The position numbers and the translations under genes are program-made. The notes below the pieces were generated by a model. It saw nothing but the letters and a program-made list of their open reading frames with translations, was not told where the DNA came from and did not search any database. 64,000 nucleotides of DNA, taken from NCBI RefSeq assembly GCF_027943255.1, contig NC_072896.1:119629879-119693878 (forward strand), read 5' to 3'. Positions within the stretch are counted from its first letter, which is position 1, and the number at the start of each line of letters is the position of its first letter. Below, piece after piece: positions 20,869-31,509 of this stretch. The stretch is from Anastrepha obliqua (taxonomy: Eukaryota; Arthropoda; Insecta; Diptera; Tephritidae).

Positions 20869-22147
20869 GGACTATGAATAAGTTCGTGCGGTTTTTTTCG
20901 AAATTTGAAACTTTATTGACGTAAAATGGTTACAAATTTAATATTCAAAGTATTGTCCATCGCTTGCTACTACTTTTTCCCATCTTTCTGGCAATTCACG
21001 GATTCCCTTTGTGAAAAATTCGGTCGGTTTTGCCGCAATCCACAAATCGATCCATTTTTTGACTTCATCGTAATTACGGAAGTGCTGGTCAGCCAGGCCA
21101 TGTTGCATCGATCGGAAGAGATAGTAATCGGATGGCGCAAGGTCTGGACTATACGGCGGGTGGGGTAGGACATCCCATTTGAGCGTTTCTAAGTATGTTT
21201 TGACCACTTGTGCAACATGTGGCCGAGCATTGTCATGTTGCAAAATAACTTTGTCGTGTCTATCGGCGTATTGCGGCCGTTTTTCTCGCAGTGCTCGGCT
21301 TAAACGCATCAATTGTCGTCGGTAGACATCCCCCGTAATCGTTTCATTCGGTTTCAGTAGCTCATAATACACAACACCCAGCTGGTCCCACCAGATACAC
21401 AGCATAACCTTCAGGCCATGAATATTCTGCGCCGACGTCGATGTTGAAGCATGGCCAGGGTATCCATACGTTGCCCGACGTTTTGGATTGTCGTAATGGA
21501 CCCACTTTTCATCGCCAATCACAATTCGATGCAAAAAACCCTTTCTTTTGTGCCGTTGAAACAGTTGTTCGCATGCCATAAAACGGCGTTCAACGTCTCT
21601 TGGCTTCAATTCATACGGCACCCAATGGCCTACCTTTCGGATCATTCCCATGGCTTTTAAACGTTTGGAAATGGTTGATTGATCAACTCCCAAAGTTTTT
21701 GCAACCTCTTCTTGCGTTTGAGCCGGATCTTGATCGAGCAATTCCTCCAATTCGGTATCCATGAACTTTGGCGACGCACCCTCGCGTTCTTCGTCTTCCA
21801 AGCCAAAATCACCACTTTTAAAGCGTGCAAACCACTTCTGGCACGTTCGCTCAGCTAGAGCATGCTCACCATAAACTTCCACCAAGATACGATGACTTTC
21901 GGCTGCTTTTTTCTTCATATTAAAATAATGAAGAAGAATTCCCCGCAAAAACACATTATTTGGCACGAAATTCGACATTTTCAAGTGTGGTAAAAATATT
22001 GTTGTTTACGCTTCAAATAAAAAACTTATACTGACGTTTGTGCCTTACGATAGTAGCTCTCCAATGAATGTTTGGAAATGTAGATCGATGGAATAATAAT
22101 CAAGTTACGACATCTGTTGTAAAACCGCACGAACTTATTCATAGTCC
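20869..22147 (-). mobile_element. mariner (D34D) copy B, structurally complete
   Basis: The ends are perfect 27-nt inverted repeats beginning GGACTATGAATAAGTTCGTG. TA follows at 22148-22149; on the left the corresponding bases are AT, so the target duplication is mutated on one side. Length is 1279 bp, standard for mariner. The single coding frame is open from end to end (20938-21984, minus). Mariner copy A (6735-7942) is nearly identical, so the family moved recently. Confidence 0.95.
20938..21984 (-). CDS. mariner transposase, full-length open frame
   Basis: A 348-residue mariner transposase, the usual family length. It binds the terminal inverted repeats in the nucleus and performs cut-and-paste transposition into TA sites. 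Residues 10-115 hold the paired helix-turn-helix DNA-binding region (FARFKSGDF, QSTISKRLKAMG). The WVPYEL linker is at 121-126. Catalytic aspartates are D158 (GDEKW), D251 (HDNARPH) and D286 (SPDLAPSDYYLF), giving the D34D spacing. The C-terminus RWEKVVASDGQYFEY is typical of mellifera-type mariners. The start may be Met1 or Met3 (MKMSNF); both precede the conserved NFVPNN. One odd residue stands out: Ile156 replaces the Thr that precedes GDEKW in the sister copy and in most mariners. Whether this copy is active is therefore open. Confidence 0.93.
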   Translation of the reverse strand: MKMSNFVPNNVFLRGILLHYFNMKKKAAESHRILVEVYGEHALAERTCQKWFARFKSGDFGLEDEEREGASPKFMDTELEELLDQDPAQTQEEVAKTLGVDQSTISKRLKAMGMIRKVGHWVPYELKPRDVERRFMACEQLFQRHKRKGFLHRIVIGDEKWVHYDNPKRRATYGYPGHASTSTSAQNIHGLKVMLCIWWDQLGVVYYELLKPNETITGDVYRRQLMRLSRALREKRPQYADRHDKVILQHDNARPHVAQVVKTYLETLKWDVLPHPPYSPDLAPSDYYLFRSMQHGLADQHFRNYDEVKKWIDLWIAAKPTEFFTKGIRELPERWEKVVASDGQYFEY

Positions 22148-22149
22148 TA

Positions 22150-25100
22150 TTATTTTTTATTAAAAAAATTTTGGGGCTAGTATTTTTTTAACGATTTTAG
22201 CACAAAATATGTTCCTTATTAAATATAACAAGAAATAAACTGAAGAAATTTAAAAAAAAATTTATAATTTTGAGATTTATTGAAAGTTCAAAATTTTGGT
22301 ATTGAATTGTTTAAAATATCTCCGGTGCTTTTTAACACTTTTTAAGATAAAATATACCTAAAAAAGTAGTTTGGGAAAAACTTATTTTTTGTAGTTAATT
22401 TTTGTTTTCTTTTTTTTAATTAAATTTATTTTAAATATTTAAATATTTTTTTTTTATGAAATTTAATTTTTTTTAAATGAAATTTAATATTTCTAATTTT
22501 AAATTTTTTTCTAAATTTAATTTTTTTTTTTAATAATTTGCGAGCAAAAAATTTTGCTTAACTTTTTGACCTCAAATATGGTCTTTAAATTTTTTTTTTG
22601 TTTTGAGAACCAAATGAAATTTTTTGTTTTTGCCATATTTAAATAACACGCCTAAAATATACTTAAAAAAATTTTTTTGGAAAAAAGGTATTTTTTGTTA
22701 CGTTATTTGTTTTTTTTTTTGGGAAGAATATTTGTTTTTAAACTTTTTAGCAGAAAATATGTCCATTAAAATTTGTTTTTTTAGAAAAACAACCTATTTT
22801 CTGTTTTTAACTTTTTTGAAAAACACCCGGGTCCGCCTCTTTTCGCCCTGTTAAAGGATCATTTTTCAAAAGGTTATATCCATAAATCGATAGTAAACTT
22901 AATTGTAGGAATCCAGCTGGAAGCTCGAGTCGTTAGCTATAATAGATATACGTTAAATTCACGTCCAAATGATCCGAGCGCCCAAAGGAGGGTCAAAAAC
23001 AAATGTTTGGCGAAATTTTTTGAAGAGAAACTTCTTAGGCGTCGATGGACAAGCGAGAATGGAGAGTAAAATTTCGAGGTCATGCAACGTTTTGGGCGTT
23101 TTCGTGCAGCGAGAGAGAAATAGGATATGACGTAGAGGAAAAGGAGAGAGAGCTATAGCATATATAGATATACTTTAGGCTATTTTTCCTGAGTTCTTCC
23201 TTGTGGTTGCTAATTTCTAGTGAGAAATAACACTGCCTATTTTTTGGCGCTTGTTTGTTGGTGTAAACTTGTAGGAAATATATTTTTGGGGCCTACTTTT
23301 TGGAATTATATTTTCTTAGTGCCTACTGTTTGGAGTGTTTTTTTGGTCCCAATTTTTTTGGCTTTTTTTTTTTGGTGCCTTCTTTTTGGCGCTTATTTTC
23401 GTTTCCTGATTAGTGCTCTTGTGCGTACCATAAAGTGCTATCCATTCCGGCGTCGGATTTATTGGTATTGCCTTGCGGTAATTTGTGCCGTTGCTGCGGT
23501 CTTGGAATCGCTGCGTTTGTGCGGGTGATAAACGCTCGGAGTAGTGCGCGTGGTTGCCATGGTTTGTGTCCGGCGTTTACCTACACCGGTCGACCCTTCT
23601 CCGTTTGATGTAAATTTTGTCTATTTGTATTCTCTGCAAATGTTGTGACTTTATTTATTTAAATATTCTCTCTCTCTCTCTCATTCTCTCTCGGGTCTCT
23701 CCCTCTTTCTTTGTCTGCCTTGAAAGTTTCACTTCTGTTATGTGTACTACGCTACACGCACTTTTTTTTAACGAAAAATATGCTCATCAAAAAATTTTTT
23801 ACTAAAAACATCTTACAAACAAAAGTAATCCTTTTATAGAAATAAAAAAATTTGTTTTAGAAAAAAAATTATTTTTTGCTCAAAATTGTTAGGAATTTTT
23901 TTTGCCAATTTTAAAAACCACACCTCCTCAGATTTTTATTTTTATTTTCTTAGGTTAATTTATCTTTTTTAAACATAATTTTTTGGGCGAAAGTTGTTCA
24001 AATTTTGAGGGAATTTGTTTGTGCTATTTTCCATTTTTTTTATTAATAGCTGAGACTGTGCTTAGTTATGTATAAAGGTTTCATAATAGGATTTCCATAA
24101 TTGTTTTAATTATATTCAAATACTTGCAGCGAACTAGAAATAAAAAAGGGTTAAAAATATCATTGATATAGTAAAATCTTAACCGAGATTTATTCAAGCT
24201 TTCTGTAAACCTACATATTTCTTATTCCGTTGATATTTTTTTTTTTTTAATTTTTATGCTTACCTTCTAAGCTTAAATTCTTCTATCATTTGAGGGGATA
24301 TTTTGGAAAAAATGTTTTTAAAATCTAATATTATTTAATAATATATTAAAAATGAGTTTTAGAGGTATTTTCAAATCGCAATAAATTTCATAAATTGTGG
24401 GGAAAGAGCGGCAATTTATTTCTGGTGAGACACCCTAATATACATTCATATCCCTCATTTGCTTCAATAGTCCCAAAACCCATGAAAAATTTTGAGAAAA
24501 ACTGCGTGAAGGTTCCTTATTTGCTATGACTCCCTCACATATTCTATAAAAAACAAAACCAACTCAGCAGCGGAAGTTGCTTATATTTTCTACAATACTG
24601 TATATATTTTTCCAATAAACGATGATTAATTTCTATAAATATTGTATATACATATAAATATTTACGCATAGTTAACTATCTCGCTCAACTGGTTAACAAT
24701 TTGGGGTGTGCGCCGAGCTATTCATCCGCGAAATGCTAATATTAATGGCAGGCAATTGATGGAAAAAACGCTGTAGAGCTAAAATAACGCACTGTTGCCG
24801 GCTAAATTTTAATACTTAAATTTAGCTCAACTGTTTAACTTACCCAACATGTGGTATATGCCACCTGCACATCAGAGTTTATTACAATGTTAAAAAGTGA
24901 AGAGGATTTCGGTGCCACACTGATATCTATTTTAGCTTTCGAGGAGAGTCACCCAATGGCAGAAAAAACGCACTTGCCAATAAATACTAGCGAAGTCTAG
25001 AGGTTTTGCAGATTAGAGAGAATGCGCAATATCTTTAGAGCAAAAAATTATCAAAAATCAACGAGAATTTTAAGGCACTTCAAGCTTGCACTTTCTAGTA

Positions 25101-25240
25101 CTAAAGTTCTATGGGCTGCTTTATAGTGTACCCAACTTTTTTGGTGTTGCTTAAAAATTTTGAAATTTTGATGAAAATTTCGCGCATTGTTATAAATTTG
25201 ATGCAAAGTTTCAAACTCTGACTTATGGATATTTGTTGTA
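22150..25240. other. AT-rich repeats without a gene
   Basis: Homopolymer-rich DNA with degenerate copies of a TTTTTGCCAWWTTT..CCTAAAATATAC phrase at 20800, 22640 and 23910. At 23280-23400 the unit TTTTTGGTGCCTACT is repeated several times. A (CT)n microsatellite lies at 23668-23705. The phrase TTAAATTCACGTCCAAA (22954) recurs at 55327. A GC-richer stretch at 23440-23620 gives a 102-residue hydrophobic open frame, but its composition follows the T-rich repeat and I do not call a gene. Confidence 0.45.
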
Positions 25241-25243
25241 TAG

Positions 25244-26260
25244 TTCAGGTGAAGTCCAAAATAAACGAGACTGAGCTGAAATGGAAACAAAGGACCTTTG
25301 TTCTGATAACTTCGCGCTTCGACTTCTGGCCTCCATACACTATTTTGCGCGATCTAAAAGCTTTTCGGAAGAGTGTTTCAGGTCATTGATCGAAATGTCC
25401 TTCAGGATGTCGGTACAACCGTTTTGGATGGCCTCTACGAACGCAAAACGTTTTCCTTTCGTGGTCAATTGCATTGACGGTTTGGCACGAACTCCTTGTG
25501 GACAATTCCCTTGGAATCGAAAAAAACAAATAAGCATCGACTTGATATTTGACTACTCCAAACGCGAATTTTTGGGTGGTGGTTCGTCTAGGGCCTTGCA
25601 TACGGCAATTTGACGCTTAGTTTCAAGTTCATTTTGGAAACACCACGTTTCATCACCCGTTACAATGTTGTAAAGCAAGTTCTCGTCATTTCTCGCCTCT
25701 TTAATGAGGTCTTTCGAATGTTGAGTTCTGAAAAATTTTTGGTCCTGAGTGGACTTGTGCGGAGTGAAATGTGCGTGGACCTTTCGTAAACCCAAATAGA
25801 AAAGTGAAATGAAATAAGAATGCGATAAATCGAGGTTTTGAAGATATTCAACTCCGATTTCATGAATTTCAACTATGATTTCGGTTCATTTTTGATAAAT
25901 TTATGAAAAATTTCTATGGAGTTTTCGGTGTTTGCTAATTTTGGGCGGCCCGTATGTTCACTGCCATTTATGTTCTCACAACCATCTCTGAACTCTGGCA
26001 CGGGATAGACAATCATCGCCATAAACTTTTTTCATCAATTCAAATGTTTCGGTGAACGTTTTATCGATTTTAAAACAAAATTTGATATTAGCTCTTTGTG
26101 CGAAACTCATTTCTTACACAAACATACGACCACTTTAGACGCAATAACTTCGCTTCCACTGAACCGAATGTCACCCAGCTTTTACTGGAAGTCAGCTAGG
26201 GATGTAACTTCCAAAAGCATTTTTACGACGCCAGTCTTGTTTATTTTGGACTTCACCTTG
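25244..26260 (-). mobile_element. mariner-type element, internally deleted
   Basis: Inverted ends share GGTGAAGTCCAAAATAAAC, continuing AGACT: at the left from about 25248 and, as complement, at the right up to about 26257. TA lies at 25241-25242 and 26261-26262. The exact outermost bases differ between the ends. The interior is a broken transposase on the minus strand. Confidence 0.8.
25290..26110 (-). pseudogene. mariner-type transposase, core deleted
   Basis: The protein begins MSFAQRANIKFCFKIDKTFT at 26110 and continues FELMKKVYGDDCLSRARVQRW. After several frame breaks comes LGLRKVHAHFTPHKSTQDQK, then NDENLLYNIVTGDETWCFQN with the first catalytic Asp in TGDETW. The text RQIAVCKALDEPPPKNSRLE and KSMLICFFRFQGN follows. 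A deletion removes the second and third catalytic motifs and joins to GKRFAFVEAIQNGCTDILKD and the C-terminal remnant to about 25290. The signature belongs to the widespread insect group whose intact members read HDNAPAHT and SPDLAPCDFFLF, with D34D spacing. Confidence 0.82.
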
Positions 26261-26269
26261 TATATTTTT

Positions 26270-27035
26270 ATTAAAAATTTATGAAAACTAAAACAAAACA
26301 AAAAACATAGTCAAAACTAATCAAAATATTACCCGTTCATAGTAAGTAGAGGTACGAATTGGTTTTTCGTCCACCTTTTTTATTACTTTTTGAAGTGCTT
26401 TTTTGCTCATCTACTCATCGATTTTCCTCATTCCAGAAATCAACGCACATGTCTTATAGTAAATTTTCGCTAAATAAATACCTTGAACCAAATTATAGTT
26501 AGTTTCTTATGCATAGTTTTAATTATTTTCCAATTTATTGCGGGCCTTTTTTGGGACACTTTTTGTAGGCATCTCAGGTATCAATAAATGTGCATAAAAT
26601 GATGACAGAAAATAGAGAGAATAAACTATTTACCCATTTTGTGCTTCTTTTTTCGGTTTGCGGGCTGTTAAGAGGTACTATGAGAGAGTAATTCGTGCTT
26701 TTGACTAACCCAAAGTTGCCTTGGAGAGTTTGAAAAACTGTAAAATTGAGCACTCAATTCTAAAACAAAACAAAGAGGAGATATTAAAACTAAAGAATAA
26801 GAAATAGCTTTCACATTGTGTTCCGGGCAGGAAATCACTATGGAGAGAATAATAAGGTACTGCTGAACATTGTGTGTGTGACGTCGCACTTGTGCAATTT
26901 ATTTATGTGTTGCTTGTGTTGTAGCAAAACTATGGCAAAAAACCTAAAACCAACGTTGGAAAAAGTCTACATACAGTACACAAATATCTTACTCCAGTGT
27001 GAAAAACTTCACTTAACTCTAAGTAATATTGCTTT
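26270..27035. other. non-coding DNA
   Basis: AT-rich, with no recognisable coding sequence, terminal repeat or RNA gene. Short frames here lack any family resemblance. Confidence 0.5.
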
Positions 27036-27039
27036 TTAG

Positions 27040-27846
27040 TATTTAGTTGGTCCACCATTAGCATCAATTACAGCTTGAAGCCGTCGTGACATCGAGGGCC
27101 ACGTTTGTTAACTCTGCAGAAGTTATATTGTTCCAAGCTTCTATTAGTCGTTCTTTGAGTACTGAAGCGCTTGAAATCGGATGTTTTCTAATTTTTCGAT
27201 CTAAAATTTCCCAGACATGTTCAATACTATTCAAATCTGGACTTTGCGGTGGTGTATTTAATTGCCTTGGTGCATAGTAAAGCTGTCAATCCTTCACAAT
27301 GTGTGCTGTGTGCTTTGCATCGTTATCCTGTTGAAAGACCCACCCTGGACCAAGCTCCAAATCATCCACCAAAGATTTCAGATTAACTTCCAATAGTGAT
27401 TTGTATTTATAACGATCCTATTACCTTTAATAAATACTAATCTTCCAACTCCAGATGCAGCAACAGCTCCCCAAACCATTACATTTTCGCCACCATGCTT
27501 CACTGTTGATACAAAATTCTTCGGACTCAGTAAATTTTTTTTGCTCCACACTTTTGCTCTTTCATCGCTACCGAATATATTGAACTTCGACTCATCTGTA
27601 AACAAAACTTTTTGCCAAAAGTCCATCCCCTTTTCCCTGTGTGCTTTGGCGAACTCCAGGCGAAGTTTACGGGTTTGTTCAGAAATAAGAGGCTTTTTCG
27701 TGCTGTTCTACTATGAAAGCCGTTTTTGTTCAGAGCTCTTTGAATTGTTCTTGGATGTACACACTTGTTGGATGAGCTTGCTATATCCTCGGCCAATTTC
27801 GGAGTAGAAGCTTTTGAAATTTTGTCCACTTCTTTCAGAATCAAAC
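27040..27846 (-). pseudogene. Tc1-like transposase (DD34E), N-terminus lost
   Basis: From 27844 the minus strand reads STPKLAEDIASSSNKCVHPR, TIQRALNKNGFHSRTARKSL (second DNA-binding helix-turn-helix). It continues after a frameshift as FWQKVLFTDESKFNIFGSDE with the first catalytic Asp, then VKHGGENVMVWGAVAASGVG, the conserved GGG-W-G region. Further down are WVFQQDNDAKHTAH (second Asp) and PPQSPDLNSIEHVWEILDRK (catalytic Glu). The stops and shifts make it a pseudogene. The first DNA-binding domain is missing at 27846, just before a DD41D element starts at 27863, so that insertion or a deletion cut it. Terminal repeats were not identified. Confidence 0.85.
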
Positions 27847-27862
27847 TCGAGGAGCCGTTGTA

Positions 27863-28605
27863 AAGGGTGGTTTAATTTTCAAGGGCCGATGTTGAATGTG
27901 AATCACACCTAAACGTCAAGCTTCTTTCCGCATTTTATTTGACATTTTTCAATCTCAGACTAATTCAATTTGAACCATGGAAAGATACACAATCGAGCAA
28001 TGGTCAGAATGGTGGCAGGAAATGGCAACAGTGAATGACCAATTTTCGAAGAAAATCATCTTCAGTGATGAGGCACATTTTCACCTCAGTGGATTCGTCA
28101 ATAAGCAGAATTGCCGCATTTGGGCGAATGATAATCCAAGAGTGATTACCGAAAAGCCAATGCACCCCCAAAAAGTGACTGTTTGGTGCGGTTTATGGGC
28201 CGACGACATAATTGGGCCGTATTTTTTCCAGAATGAGGCCGGTCAGGCAGTTACTGTGAATAGTGTTCGCTATCGTGAGATGATAACGAACTTTTTATCG
28301 CCCGAATTCGAAGATATGGATGTGGACGATATGTGGTTTCAACAGGACGGTGCCACTTTTCACACAGCTAACGAAACAATGGCTCTTTTGCGCGAAAAAT
28401 TTGATGGCGAATAATCTCACGTCGCGGCGATGTCAATTGGCCGCCAAGTTCATGTGATTTGATACCGTTAGAATTCTTTCTTTGAGGTTATTTGAAAAAA
28501 AGGGTATACGTCGATAAGCCAGCAACAATTCAAGAGCTAAAGGATGAGATAATTCGGCACATTCACGGCATAGAACCTCAATTATGCCTCAGCGTCATCA
28601 GATAT
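27863..28605 (+). mobile_element. DD41D-type element, copy 2, 3'-truncated
   Basis: It starts after TA (27861-27862) with AAGGGTGGTTTAATTTTCAA followed by GGGCCGATGTTGA, the same terminal sequence as copies at 7958 and 58084. The right terminal repeat is missing; similarity ends near 28605 within the transposase tail. It abuts the Tc1-like remnant on its left. Confidence 0.75.
27977..28600 (+). pseudogene. DD41D-type transposase, HTH deleted
   Basis: The frame opens MERYTIEQ, the family's true start, but then jumps straight to WSEWWQEMATVNDQFSKKII. The DNA-binding domains have therefore been lost by an in-frame deletion. The catalytic part follows: IFSDEAHFHLSGFVNKQNCR (first Asp), WANDNPRVITEKPMHPQKVT, VWCGLWADDIIGPYFFQNEA and MWFQQDGATFHTANETMALL (second Asp). 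A stop at 28412 follows a small frame disruption; the remaining tail (third Asp region and DKPATIQELKDEIIRHI) lies in other frames to about 28600. In the related copy at 56036 I count 41 residues between second and third Asp, hence the DD41D label. The 145-residue open part would make a DDE fragment unable to bind DNA. Confidence 0.82.
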
Positions 28606-28609
28606 CAGA

Positions 28610-29450
28610 GTACAAGCTAGGGAACCGGCCACTGTATACAAAATACTTTTCCGAATACTTTTTCTAAAAAGGGTTTCTGAAACTATATTTTAGCTGTTCA
28701 CACATTCCCGCAGTAATTTTTGAAATCAAGTTGTATCGCCTATCTGTAGGGCCACTGCGACCCCCTTTGTAACCCAGCTGAATATTTACTATACACATAC
28801 TTATACACATATCTTACACCACCTCCTAGCCACCTCCGCCAACGCTTCCAAAATATGCGCATATGTATGTGTGTGTGTGTGCATACATTGTTTATTCTGC
28901 TTTGTTTGTATTAAATAGGATTTGCAAAAGCAGATTTTACACATCTACAAATGCGTGAATGCATGAAAAGCGGAAACTAGATTTTGTAGTTGTTCGTTGT
29001 TGCCCGCAGCCGAAATGCTCTTTGCATTTTCTAGTGCAAAACTTGAAATTGAATTTCAAAATTCAATTAAAGTTAAAGATAACAAATTAACAAACAAACA
29101 ACATTGCCGCTGAATTGACTAAATAAACAGAGGGCAAAACACAGCGTATACATACACAAATCTGCATACAAATAAACAAATTTATATATTTATTAACACT
29201 AGGGTGACCGGGTGAAAAACGAGTACACCTTTTACAAGAGGCTCCACATTGGCTATTAAAACAAAAAGAAGGGTTATAAAGGAAACTTAGTCACTGAGTA
29301 TTAAAGTTTGTAATTCCATTTACTTACTCCGGGTTTCACTCGGAAAATAATGCACAGTACGGTTAAGGCGTCCGGTTCTATGGTAGGGTAAAAAAAAATG
29401 GGTTTAAGCAAGGGAGCGTGCTCAGCGATTATGTATGCAATTCATATAAA
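28610..29450. other. non-coding DNA
   Basis: Contains a GT microsatellite (28868-28882) and AT-rich sequence. At 29205 the phrase CTAGGGTGACCGGGTG resembles a transposon end; a related complement lies near 31900, but the distance and mismatches make pairing doubtful. Confidence 0.4.
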
Positions 29451-29454
29451 GAGC

Positions 29455-29790
29455 GGCGTTTCAGTCTAAAACGCTACAGATCTGCAAGAATAGCAAACTG
29501 TCGAGCTTGTTTCTAAAACTTGGCAAAAAAGACGTTCGGTTGATGGTCGGTACTATTACAGGACACAATCCATGGGGCCAGCATATGACCACCATTGGAA
29601 TCATTGAGTACCCGATATGCCTGTCTCGCTTAGAGGAGCCGAGGACCACCGAGCATTTTCTCTGTTAGTATCCCGCATTTGATAGAGCAAGGCTATGAAT
29701 TTTGGGTTCCGATTTCATGAGAATTAGTCCCAATTCGTTCTCTTAAACTGGAGAATACTTTCAGATTTGCCTAAGAATCTAGAAATTCCC
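29455..29790 (+). pseudogene. non-LTR retrotransposon C-terminal fragment
   Basis: One frame reads LGKKDVRLMVGTITGHNPWG, QHMTTIGIIEYPICLSRLEE, PRTTEHFLC, a stop, then YPAFDRARL. This is the region after RNase H in I/R1-like LINE polyproteins, where a GHxxxGxH motif precedes a Cys-rich C-x(n)-HxxxxC zinc knuckle. Several stops and a lost cysteine show it is decayed. No polymerase or RNase H segment is visible upstream. Confidence 0.62.
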
Positions 29791-29799
29791 ATAGGACTC

Positions 29800-30290
29800 T
29801 GCCTCTAATCCATCCTATTCTTTCTCTCTGTCACTTTTCTCTCCTTTCCTCCTTGACTATCTACCCTTTCACTTTGCAAAGTTTCGAATACTATGGGCCT
29901 TTTAGGCTGAGTGTTTTAAGAGCTACCGCCTTTTTCAAATTCCAAAACCGCTCATTCGTGACATTTTTAGTGAGTCAAAATTTGAAATGCATATGTTCGA
30001 ATTATCTGTGGGGCAATCTCGGTCTTAAGCCCCAAAAATCCCGGGGTTACATCCCGGGGAACATTTCGAAATTTTTGGGTTTTAAAATTTTTTATGAGGA
30101 TTTTCAAATGTAGACAGAAAAATCACTATTCAGAGCAAAACCCCAGCATTATTGAAAAGCTTTTTGTGGTAGAAATCAGCTGGGGTTTTGTGTTCAACGT
30201 TCAGCTCTGCGCATAACTCAGAAATTTATATTGGTGTGGTTTTAAATAATATTAAAGTACTACGGTTTGTGCCAGCTTCAGGTAGGTATA
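29800..30290. other. non-coding DNA
   Basis: No gene family seen. A short palindromic phrase, ATCCCGGGGTTACATCCCGG, is at about 30037-30056. Confidence 0.4.
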
Positions 30291-30292
30291 TA

Positions 30293-30484
30293 TATGGTGG
30301 CGCAAAATTAATCATCCAATTTGGTTTTCGAGTAACTTTTTTACTTAGTACAAAAAAAAAAACGATTTTGAAAAATGAAAATCTCTATTTTGAGTTCACA
30401 AGTTTGAATTATGATTGTGACGTACGACGTCATTTGTAAAATTTATAAATCTTCCGATAGGGTGATTAATTTTGCGCCACCTTA
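30293..30484. mobile_element. GGTGGCGC MITE, complete copy 1
   Basis: The left end is GGTGGCGCAAAATTAATCAT and the right end is its complement with small differences (GGTGATTAATTTTGCGCCAC). Length is about 190 bp and there is no coding capacity. Flanks are TATA-rich, consistent with TA targeting. A second complete copy is at 60740-60904 and solo ends lie at 17542, 43655, 55021 and 61206. Confidence 0.82.
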
Positions 30485-30506
30485 TATATATATAATGTAT
30501 ATATAA

Positions 30507-30799
30507 TTGGCGCGTACACCCTTTCTGGGTGTTCGTCCTCCTATTTGTGGCGTGCGTCTTGATGTTGTTCCACAAATGGAGGGACCTATAGTTTCAAGCC
30601 GACTCCAAACGGCAGATATTTTTATGAGGAGCTTTTTTATGGCAGAAATACACTCGGAAGTTGGCCATTGTCTGCCGAGGGGCGACCGCTATTATAATAA
30701 ACTATTTCTCCATTTTGGTACTTCACCGAGACTCGAACCCACGTTCTCTCTGTATTCCGAATGGTAGTAACGCACCAACCCTTTCGGCTACGGCGCCGA
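30507..30799 (-). repeat. tRNA-derived SINE, full-length, minus strand
   Basis: Read on the minus strand it begins GGCGCCGTAGCCGAAAGGGT (A-box-like TAGCCGAAAGGG), then TACCATTCGG, GTGGGTTCGAGTCTCGGTG (B-box), CGACCGCT, GGCAGACAATGGCCAACTTC, the phrase CTGCCATAAAAAAGCTCCTC, a GTCGGCTTGAAAC core and ends GGGTGTACGCGCCAA. This is the same order as the copy at 46758-47055. The A/B boxes indicate pol III transcription from an internal tRNA-like promoter. SINEs encode no protein and depend on LINE enzymes. Confidence 0.88.
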
Positions 30800-31170
30800 G
30801 TTGTAAATAAGAAAACTAAGTTGCGATTTTATCATTTCGGCACTCTGATTTTATGATATTACATAGGTTTTCCCCGCATAAAGCCGTTCCCGCTGACTGA
30901 TCCTTCGTTTTTAAGGTTATTTCCATTGCCCGTAAGCCTAAGTAGCTACTGTGCTCTATCAATTAGTGTTATATTTTATATTGCTCTAATAAATAATAAT
31001 AATAATAATATTATTTTCTGGGTAAATGGCTATAGGCATCGGTAGCTCGTAAAGCAGCGATCAAAAAATTTGAGGTTTATGCTTGTTGTCAAAGTGAAAT
31101 TTCACACTAAAAGAATTCGTTTGCTGCTTTTTGTTTGTTCCATTCAGTTGTGAGTTACAGCGGGTTAATA

Positions 31171-31500
31171 ATGGAAGTCAACAAAGAGAAAATTCTGTAC
31201 GTTTTACAGTTTTTCTTTGACAAAGGCGAAAATGCAAGCCAGGCCTCTGAAATGTGGCGTGAAAGCTGTTTATGGTGCCGATACTGTAGCAGTTTTGGTT
31301 TCATCGTTTCTGCCCAGGCATTTTCGATGTTCAAGAAAATGTGAATAGTGTGGAAAATGTCGACAAGATCTTAGAAATAATCAAAGTTGACCGGCATGCT
31401 AGCAGTCTTAGCTTCGCCCAGGAGCTAAAGATCAACCATAAAACAGTTTTAAACCATTTTCTCAAAAATTTTACGCAAAATAATGAATTTATTTTTGCCC
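31171..31500 (+). pseudogene. mariner transposase N-terminal fragment
   Basis: Starting at ATG 31171: MEVNKEKILYVLQFFFDKGE, NASQAS, then in other frames VKAVYGADTVA and FWFHRFCPGIFDVQENV. It continues SVENVDKILEIIKVDRHASS and LSFAQELKINHKTVLNHFLK. Together these form the bipartite helix-turn-helix of a mariner transposase, broken by at least three frame changes. Nothing resembling the catalytic domain follows, so the element is truncated at about 31480. It is not the same family as the other mariners in the window. Confidence 0.78.
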
Positions 31501-31509
31501 AGACTAATA

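Noticed and set aside
23220..23528. 102-residue hydrophobic frame resembling a small membrane protein
   Set aside because: Its first half is a translated TTTTTGGTGCC repeat; no family resemblance.
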